Shown one piece after another: positions 7,767 to 12,915 of a stretch of 16,899 bases of DNA. Within the stretch, counting starts at the first letter, position 1. The number at the start of each line of letters is the position of its first letter. Source of the stretch: Caldisericota bacterium (GTDB taxonomy: Bacteria; Caldisericota; JANLFM01); assembly GCA_024655865.1 (NCBI GenBank), contig JANLFM010000026.1, positions 1-16,899 of the forward strand. The letters are read 5' to 3'. Under the pieces are notes generated by a model. It searched no databases. It saw only the letters and a program-made list of their open reading frames with translations, and was not told the DNA's origin. The position numbers were made by a program, and so were the translations under genes.

Positions 7767-8326
7767 AAAAGATTGATGTCGTGATCGCCGGAGTTGGAGG
7801 GCAGGGCAATCTGCTTTTAGCGAAACTGATCACCTTGACCGCCTTAGCGGAGGGCTGGGCCGTGAAGAGGTCGGAGATCAAGGGACTGGCTCAGAGGGGT
7901 GGCTCCGTGCTCTCCCAGGTGAGAATAGGCGAGAAGATCTGGAGCCCCTTGATCGAGTTAGGTTCTGCGGATTTCCTCCTGGGGTTGGAGCCCGTCGAGG
8001 CCCTGCGCAATTATCAGTTCCTGGGACCCCAGGGGAAGGCCATCGTCTCCTCGAACTTCGCCCCGAACCCGATCAAGTTCTCTGAAGAGGAGATTTTAGA
8101 GAAAGCGCGCTCCCTGAACTTCCTTTTGATCCCCGCTCTGGATTTAGCCAAAAAGGCGGGAAGCCCGCAATCCGCAAACATTGTAATTTTAGGTGCGGTG
8201 AGCCATTTCCTCCCCTTCGCTTTGTCCACTTACGAGAAAGTCCTCAAGGAGAACCTGAAGCGCCTCCAGGAGGAGAACCTCAAAGCCTTCGCTCTGGGAA
8301 GGGAAGAGATCCAGAAGTTGGCTTAA
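7763..8326 (+). CDS. iorB: Indolepyruvate:ferredoxin oxidoreductase-like beta (gamma-type) subunit
   Basis: The 187-residue protein matches the IorB / 2-oxoacid oxidoreductase gamma-domain family. It has the opening V-I-A-G-V-G-G-Q-G-N-L-L-L-A-K, then S-E-I-K-G-L-A-Q-R-G-G-S-V at about residues 37-49, both diagnostic. It pairs with the upstream IorA to form the CoA-linked oxidoreductase. The start codon sits inside the 3' end of iorA (ATGA overlap), with AGGAGGG upstream within iorA. Its length is typical. Downstream it faces the convergent lipoprotein gene across a 76-base spacer with a hairpin. Confidence 0.88.
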   Translation: MKKIDVVIAGVGGQGNLLLAKLITLTALAEGWAVKRSEIKGLAQRGGSVLSQVRIGEKIWSPLIELGSADFLLGLEPVEALRNYQFLGPQGKAIVSSNFAPNPIKFSEEEILEKARSLNFLLIPALDLAKKAGSPQSANIVILGAVSHFLPFALSTYEKVLKENLKRLQEENLKAFALGREEIQKLA

Positions 8327-8351
8327 AAGCCTCCATGAAGGAGAAGGACCC

Positions 8352-8389
8352 GGGAGTGTTCGGACCTAAGCGGTCCTGAAACATCTCTC
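8352..8389. terminator. Imperfect hairpin between convergent genes
   Basis: A GGACC/GGTCC core stem (8362-8366 with 8372-8376, loop TAAGC) is extended outwards by C-G, TGTT/AACA and GGGAG/CTCTC pairs with three single-base bulges. It lies between the stops of iorB and the convergent lipoprotein gene, so a shared transcription end is likely. There is no clear T-tract on either side, so a classical intrinsic terminator is not certain. Confidence 0.4.
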
Positions 8390-8402
8390 TGGTAAAATCA
8401 GC

Positions 8403-9161
8403 TTAAGGGTTTGCCGGGTAGCCTACGGGAACAACGTAGAGGGGCAGTGCATCTATCCCCAGGATTTTCTTTATCTCCTCGTCCGAGAAAGCTCCCACCG
8501 AAGTCCCTCCCAGGCCTAAGGCCACGGCCTGAAGGAGCAGGTTCTGGCAGGCGTGTCCCGCTTCGAGGATCACGTACCTCTCTGCCCTTTCCCCGTATTT
8601 TTTCGCCGTGCGCTCCACGAAGCCCACGATTACGAACACTCCAGGGGCTTCTGCGATCCAGGATTGTTTAAAGGAAGCCCTGGTGAGATCCTGCCTTTTA
8701 TCCTCTTTCCCTAAAATTTCCAGGACATGTTTTTCCGGATTGTAGTGCCCCCAGCCATCCTTGAAGAAGTAATAGACCTCCAAAGGATAGAGAGCTCCAG
8801 CTGAGGGAGCGGTCCTTTTCCCATCGGGCGAGGTGGTCCCCTGGGCGGCCCAGAGGAGCTGACCCACCTGGCATAAGGATAGATCCTTCTCCTTAAAGTC
8901 CCTAACCGAGCGCCGCGCTTTCAGGACTTCCTCGAACGTGAATTCCCCCTTGAGGACAGGCGGAGGAAGGGGGATTTCCTCTCCCACGGCCGGAGTTGGA
9001 AGCTGGGATTCTTCGGGCACCAGGGTCTGGGTTCCTGTGGGAGTTTCTCCAGGCAAAGGAGTTTGCACCTCTCCCTCAGGAGTTGGACTCGGCACAACCC
9101 CCACCTGTGCGCAGGAGGAGAGGAGGAACAGAAATGTTAATGATAAAATAAGAAATTTCAT
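8403..9161 (-). CDS. Lipoprotein with SagB/ThcOx-type nitroreductase domain
   Basis: The 252-residue protein starts with a lipoprotein signal peptide (hydrophobic residues 3-14, lipobox L-S-S-C, lipid-bearing C17). A Pro/Thr/Glu-rich linker (~20-70) follows, then a nitroreductase-fold domain of the SagB type: R-R-S-V-R-D-F (83-89), Q-V-G-Q-L-L-W-A-A-Q-G (98-108), and P-S-A-G-A-L-Y-P-L-E (119-128), which contacts FMN in the family. Some SagB-type enzymes oxidise azolines in peptide natural products, but most stand-alone members have unknown substrates, and no peptide-modification genes are nearby. Here the enzyme would be anchored on the outer face of the membrane, so its electron source and FMN supply are open questions. 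A GGGTGAT precedes the ATG at 9161. Upstream lies a tandem repeat with promoter-like elements. Confidence 0.85.
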   Translation of the reverse strand: MKFLILSLTFLFLLSSCAQVGVVPSPTPEGEVQTPLPGETPTGTQTLVPEESQLPTPAVGEEIPLPPPVLKGEFTFEEVLKARRSVRDFKEKDLSLCQVGQLLWAAQGTTSPDGKRTAPSAGALYPLEVYYFFKDGWGHYNPEKHVLEILGKEDKRQDLTRASFKQSWIAEAPGVFVIVGFVERTAKKYGERAERYVILEAGHACQNLLLQAVALGLGGTSVGAFSDEEIKKILGIDALPLYVVPVGYPANP

Positions 9162-9164
9162 TTC

Positions 9165-9208
9165 AATATCACCCTATCAATATTATCCCATAGAATATTA
9201 TCCCATAG
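9165..9208 (-). repeat. Tandem 15-bp repeat with duplicated extended -10 element
   Basis: Two exact tandem copies of AATATTATCCCATAG occupy 9179-9193 and 9194-9208, and a degenerate third copy is at 9165-9178. On the minus strand each exact copy reads TATGGGATAATATT, containing TGGGATAAT, an extended -10 element (TGnTATAAT) with one mismatch. This lies directly upstream of the lipoprotein gene start (9161), so the repeats may be a duplicated promoter core or a repeated regulator site. Confidence 0.6.
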
Positions 9209-9290
9209 ATTAGTTGAGCCGTATTTGGTGCAAGGCAGCGTAAGCACGGAAAAAGTCAGGATGTTCTAAAATCACTTTTATTTAAAAGGC

Positions 9291-9299
9291 TGATATAAT
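9291..9299 (+). promoter_or_regulatory. Extended -10 promoter candidate for the restriction-modification operon
   Basis: TGATATAAT is a perfect extended -10 (TGn plus TATAAT). The -35 position is poor. Transcription would start near 9306 and leave a leader of about 120 bases before mod. The leader holds a direct repeat of GGGACC and the small palindrome ATTTC-CC-GAAAT at 9345-9356. A second, weaker candidate -10 (TATTAT at 9401-9406) lies closer to the start. Confidence 0.4.
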
Positions 9300-9424
9300 A
9301 AAAAGCTGTAGGGACCACACACAACAGCGCATAAGGGACCAGGGATTTCCCGAAATGACCTTTTTAACCTCGAGTGCCTGTAATACATCTAATTTGGGGG
9401 TATTATATTAAGGAGACCTGAAAA

Positions 9425-11338
9425 ATGGCAGAAAACAAAAAGTGGGTAGAGCTGCTCTGGGTTGATAAATACGATAGGCTCGAAAAAGGCGAGAGAATCC
9501 CAATCGAGAAGCCAAACCTTCCATTTCAGGTAATTGAGACTGTAAATAAGCCCAGGCTTAAGGATTTAGAAAGTGGTCTTTTTGATTCCTCTCAATATTA
9601 TCCTGAAAGTGAATACCCACCTAATTATCCTCAAGATTGGAAGAACCTTTTGATCTGGGGCGATAACAAACTGGTGATGTCCTCATTGATCAAGCAGGGT
9701 TGGGCGGGGAAGATCAACCTCATCTACATTGACCCCCCTTTTTTCACGGGTGCAGATTTTACCGTAAGAACCAAGATTGGCGATGAAGAGATAGAGAAGG
9801 AACCATCCATAATTGAAGAGCGGGCTTATAAAGACACCTGGAGCGGTGGCATTGCCTCTTATTTGAGGTATATGTATGAGAGACTGGTCTTGATGAGGGA
9901 ACTTTTGGCAGAAAACGGCTCTATTTATGTCCATTTAGACTATCATGTGGGACACTATGTTAAGGTAATGATGGATGAGATTTTTGGGTATGATAATTTT
10001 AGGAATGAGGTGGTATGGAGGTATAAATCAGGGGGCGCGTCAGAAAAAGGACATTTTAGTAGAAAACATGACACAATTTTGTTTTATACAAAATCCGGGA
10101 ATTACTTATTCAACACATTGAAAGAAAAATCTTATAATAGGGAATTTAAACGTTATAATTTTGCAGGTGTTAAGGAATATCAAGATGAGATTGGGTGGTA
10201 TACGATTGTGAATATGAAAGATATCTGGAACATAGATATGGTTGGTAGAACTTCAGGTGAGAGAGTAGATTATGATACCCAAAAGCCTGAAGAGTTATTA
10301 GAGCGCGTAATCCTTGCCTCTACCACTCCCGGCGACATTGTAGCTGATTTTTTTTGTGGCTCGGGCACTACGTTAGCCGTAGCTGAGAAACTTGGAAGAA
10401 GGTGGATAGGCTGTGATTTATCCAAATTTGCCCTCCAGATTACGAGAAAAAGATTATTAGGTATTCATAATTCAAAGGTGTTAGGAAATACAAACGTGTT
10501 TGAAGAAATGCCAGAAATAAAAACCTCTGAGCCATTATACAGCAAGCCAGCAAGACCATTTGAACTCTGGAACATTGGAAACTACGAAACCGTTTACTGG
10601 CAGGAAAAACAGGATGAATATCTTAGATTTATGCTCAGGCTCTATCAGGCACAGGAATCAACAGGCTTCCGATACATTCACGGCAGGAAAGGGGACCGGG
10701 CTGTGCATATTGGCCCCTTGAATGCCCCTGTGACGATGGAAGAAATAGAAAAGGTAGTGATCGAGTGCAGGGCTAATAACTTCAACAAGGCGGATGTTCT
10801 GGGCTGGGAGTGGAGCTATGAAGTGAATGAACTGGCAAGGGAATTAGCCAAAGATAATGGGGTCGATCTAAAGCTGGTTCAAATTCCTTCCGTCAATGAA
10901 ATTAAGTCCGCCCTCGTGGGCTTTGACCTGAACCTTTTGAAAATGCCAGATCAAGCGGTGGAACAGGAATTGCTAAAGCATGTAAGATTCGCCGAGGTTG
11001 CCTACCTGGAGATCGAGACAGAAGTTAATGGCGATGAAGTGAAGCTCAAGATCACCGACTTCCAGCTTCCCCCTACAGCAGAACTTGCAGAAATAGCGGG
11101 TAAATTAAGGGACTCCAGGGAACTCATAGATTATTGGGCTGTGGACTGGGACTTTAAGGGGGACACTTTCCACAACCACTGGCAGAGCTTTAGGACAAAA
11201 CAGAACCCCAGGGTTGATTACGAAGCGAGATACACTTACCAGGGAAAAGGCGAATATCAAATAATGGTCAAGGTTGTGGATGTGTTCGGGAATGATACGA
11301 ATAAGCTTTTGAAGATAAAATTAGGAGGAAAATCATGA
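9425..11338 (+). CDS. Type III restriction-modification DNA methyltransferase (Mod subunit)
   Basis: The 637-residue protein would methylate an adenine in the recognition site and supply target recognition to the Res subunit. It is a beta-class amino-methyltransferase: the catalytic motif DPPF (103-106, in I-Y-I-D-P-P-F-F) comes before the SAM-binding F-C-G-S-G-T-T (310-316), with Q-K-P-E-E-L-L-E-R-V (motif X) just upstream. The stretch between them, residues ~195-280, is the target-recognition region and is much more AT-rich than its flanks. The C-terminus (569-637) has a Y-x-Y-x-x-x-G-x-Y-x-I-x-V-K-V-V-D-x-F-G-N pattern like an Ig/PKD-type beta domain. AAGGAG stands nine bases before the ATG. 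The stop overlaps the next gene (ATGA at 11335-11338). The length fits type III Mod proteins. The target sequence cannot be read from the protein. Confidence 0.9.
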   Translation: MAENKKWVELLWVDKYDRLEKGERIPIEKPNLPFQVIETVNKPRLKDLESGLFDSSQYYPESEYPPNYPQDWKNLLIWGDNKLVMSSLIKQGWAGKINLIYIDPPFFTGADFTVRTKIGDEEIEKEPSIIEERAYKDTWSGGIASYLRYMYERLVLMRELLAENGSIYVHLDYHVGHYVKVMMDEIFGYDNFRNEVVWRYKSGGASEKGHFSRKHDTILFYTKSGNYLFNTLKEKSYNREFKRYNFAGVKEYQDEIGWYTIVNMKDIWNIDMVGRTSGERVDYDTQKPEELLERVILASTTPGDIVADFFCGSGTTLAVAEKLGRRWIGCDLSKFALQITRKRLLGIHNSKVLGNTNVFEEMPEIKTSEPLYSKPARPFELWNIGNYETVYWQEKQDEYLRFMLRLYQAQESTGFRYIHGRKGDRAVHIGPLNAPVTMEEIEKVVIECRANNFNKADVLGWEWSYEVNELARELAKDNGVDLKLVQIPSVNEIKSALVGFDLNLLKMPDQAVEQELLKHVRFAEVAYLEIETEVNGDEVKLKITDFQLPPTAELAEIAGKLRDSRELIDYWAVDWDFKGDTFHNHWQSFRTKQNPRVDYEARYTYQGKGEYQIMVKVVDVFGNDTNKLLKIKLGGKS

Positions 11339-12081
11339 GCAGAAAATATAAGAAGCCACCTGTTGTAGAAGCTTTATGCGAATTTCAGTTTATACCTAAC
11401 CAACAATGGGATTTGACTGTACCAGGGCTTATTTATAGAAAAGTAAAAGACGAGTTTCCAAATAAACAGCAACAAATTGGAGTTAGTGTTCAATTCAAGC
11501 CAACTGAAAAGGGATTGGAACATACAGTAGAGTCGGCTCCGCCTCGAATTCAATTCTTCAGAAAAGATAAAACAGCTCTAATTCAGGTCGCCCAAGACCT
11601 TCTTGTAGTAAATCAATTGAAACCTTATCCGACGTGGAATGCATTCAAGCCTGTTATCTTAAAATGCTTTAATATATATAAGGAAATTGCCAATCCTAAA
11701 GCATTTAAAAGAATAGGGCTTCGATATATCAACATAATAGAGTTTGACAACAAAAGGATTAAATTAGAGGATTATTTCAGATATTATCCTTATGTTCCAA
11801 ATGATTTACCGCCCGTCCAAGATTCTTTCATAGTAAGAACTGAATTTCCATATGAGGAAGGAAAGGAGCGAGTTATCCTTTCATTAGCAACTGTAATTCC
11901 TTCAAAGCCGAACGTGCTTTCTATATTGTTGGATATTGACTATGTAATGGCTACTCCAGAATTAGTTCCACTGGATAAGGTTTCTGAATGGTTGGAAAAG
12001 GCGCATGAAAGGGTAGAAAATGTTTTTGAGGCGTGTATTACAGATAAAGCTAGAGAAATTTTTGGGGAGGAGAAATCATGA
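11335..12081 (+). CDS. TIGR04255 family protein (function unknown)
   Basis: The 248-residue protein has the marks of the sporadically distributed TIGR04255 family: an opening K-K-P-P-V-V-E-A-L-C-E-F-Q-F, then W-D-L-T-V-P-G-L-I-Y-x-K-V, then R-I-Q-F-F-R-K-D-K-T-A-L-I-Q-V (~73-87), L-K-P-Y-P-T-W (~96-102), and R-I-G-L-R-Y-I-N-I-I-E (~126-136). No enzyme motif, signal peptide or membrane segment is visible. The family's function is unknown. The gene is AT-rich compared with mod and res (about 37% GC in a sampled line). Its start overlaps the mod stop and its own stop (ATGA, 12078-12081) overlaps the next start. A GGAGG precedes the ATG inside mod. It is the first of three genes placed between mod and res, which suggests a role tied to this system. 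Confidence 0.8.
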   Translation: MSRKYKKPPVVEALCEFQFIPNQQWDLTVPGLIYRKVKDEFPNKQQQIGVSVQFKPTEKGLEHTVESAPPRIQFFRKDKTALIQVAQDLLVVNQLKPYPTWNAFKPVILKCFNIYKEIANPKAFKRIGLRYINIIEFDNKRIKLEDYFRYYPYVPNDLPPVQDSFIVRTEFPYEEGKERVILSLATVIPSKPNVLSILLDIDYVMATPELVPLDKVSEWLEKAHERVENVFEACITDKAREIFGEEKS

Positions 12082-12536
12082 TTGAACAAACTAGCATTCA
12101 TGTATACCAGCCAATAATTACAATTGGAAATTTTGTTCAATTTGGTCCTCAAATCTCAATTCCAGCACAAGACTACCCTTCTAATATAGACAACTCAATC
12201 TGTCTTTCAATTAACCATCAAATGGAAGTCTTGAGGGGTATTTATATATTCAAAAATCCCGAAGAGGTGACGGGATTTTTATTATCTAATAAAAACTTAA
12301 TTAAATATCTATTGGAAGCACCAGAACGTATTTACAGGATTTTTGGGAGTGTCCATCTATATTTGGAACTCTATCAGGATCCCGAAGAAGCTTTTGAGTG
12401 TCTTTTTATAATTGTGAAAACAGACTTGCCCCCGGAGGAAGCCATAAACAACCTAGACCGATTTGATGAAGAATATTGGCTTAATCTTGGTGATGAAATT
12501 AATAATAAACTTGAAGTAACAGTAAGACCATTATGA
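12078..12536 (+). CDS. Uncharacterised protein encoded next to the TIGR04255 gene
   Basis: The 152-residue protein is not one I can name. It is acidic, with no membrane segments. The C-terminal part reads as an a/b unit: L-Y-L-E-L-Y-Q-D-P-E-E (~92-102), then L-P-P-E-E-A-I-N-N-L-D-R-F-D-E-E-Y-W (~117-134), a pattern I associate with small unannotated proteins in other genomes. The L-D-R-F-D-E-E-Y-W segment is the most conserved-looking part. It is the most AT-rich gene of the operon (about 25% GC in one sampled line). It overlaps both neighbours by ATGA, and GGGGAGGAG precedes its ATG. Tight coupling to the TIGR04255 gene suggests the two products form a pair, but this is inference only. Confidence 0.7.
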   Translation: MIEQTSIHVYQPIITIGNFVQFGPQISIPAQDYPSNIDNSICLSINHQMEVLRGIYIFKNPEEVTGFLLSNKNLIKYLLEAPERIYRIFGSVHLYLELYQDPEEAFECLFIIVKTDLPPEEAINNLDRFDEEYWLNLGDEINNKLEVTVRPL

Positions 12537-12913
12537 GTTTTAACTGGGAATCATATATCCAGCTGGCAGATGAGTTGATAGCTTACCAAAAACAACCGTC
12601 TATTTTAGAAGCTTATTACCGCTCAGCGATAAGTCGTGCTTATTATGGTGTATTTTGCATCGCTAGAAATTTCCTCATTAAGAAAGGAATCAGTATTCCA
12701 AAAGAAAATACACATAAATTTGTGAGGGAACAATATACAAATTCTTCAAATTGGTTGGAAAAAAAGATAGGGACAGACCTAAGTCGTTTATTGCTTGATA
12801 GAAAGAATGCGGACTACGATGACCAACCATCAATTGATGTTCAAAGGGCAAAATTCGCAGTTCAAATTTCAAAAGAGATTTTTAAAAACTTGCAAAAATT
12901 GGGAGCAATTTAA
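12533..12913 (+). CDS. Small HEPN-family protein (UPF0332-like)
   Basis: The 126-residue all-helical protein resembles small HEPN proteins. It has an N-terminal helix, then Y-Y-R-S-A-I-S-R-A-Y-Y-G-V-F (~28-41), very close to the S-R-A-Y-Y-A-x-F helix of the UPF0332/HEPN group. R-K-N-A-D-Y-D-D follows at 90-97, matching their R-x-x-A-D-Y motif. The R-x4-6-H motif of catalytic HEPN ribonucleases is not present in any frame position I can find, so this member may be a non-cleaving HEPN, a regulator, or use another site. Its start overlaps the previous gene (ATGA) and its TAA is 2 bases before the res start. Small HEPN proteins often belong to toxin-antitoxin or defence loci. Composition is AT-rich like its two upstream neighbours. 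Confidence 0.75.
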   Translation: MSFNWESYIQLADELIAYQKQPSILEAYYRSAISRAYYGVFCIARNFLIKKGISIPKENTHKFVREQYTNSSNWLEKKIGTDLSRLLLDRKNADYDDQPSIDVQRAKFAVQISKEIFKNLQKLGAI

Positions 12914-12915
12914 GG

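Noticed and set aside
9165-9208. Iterons of a replication origin
   Set aside because: Only two exact copies, no replication initiator gene nearby, and the position fits a promoter better.
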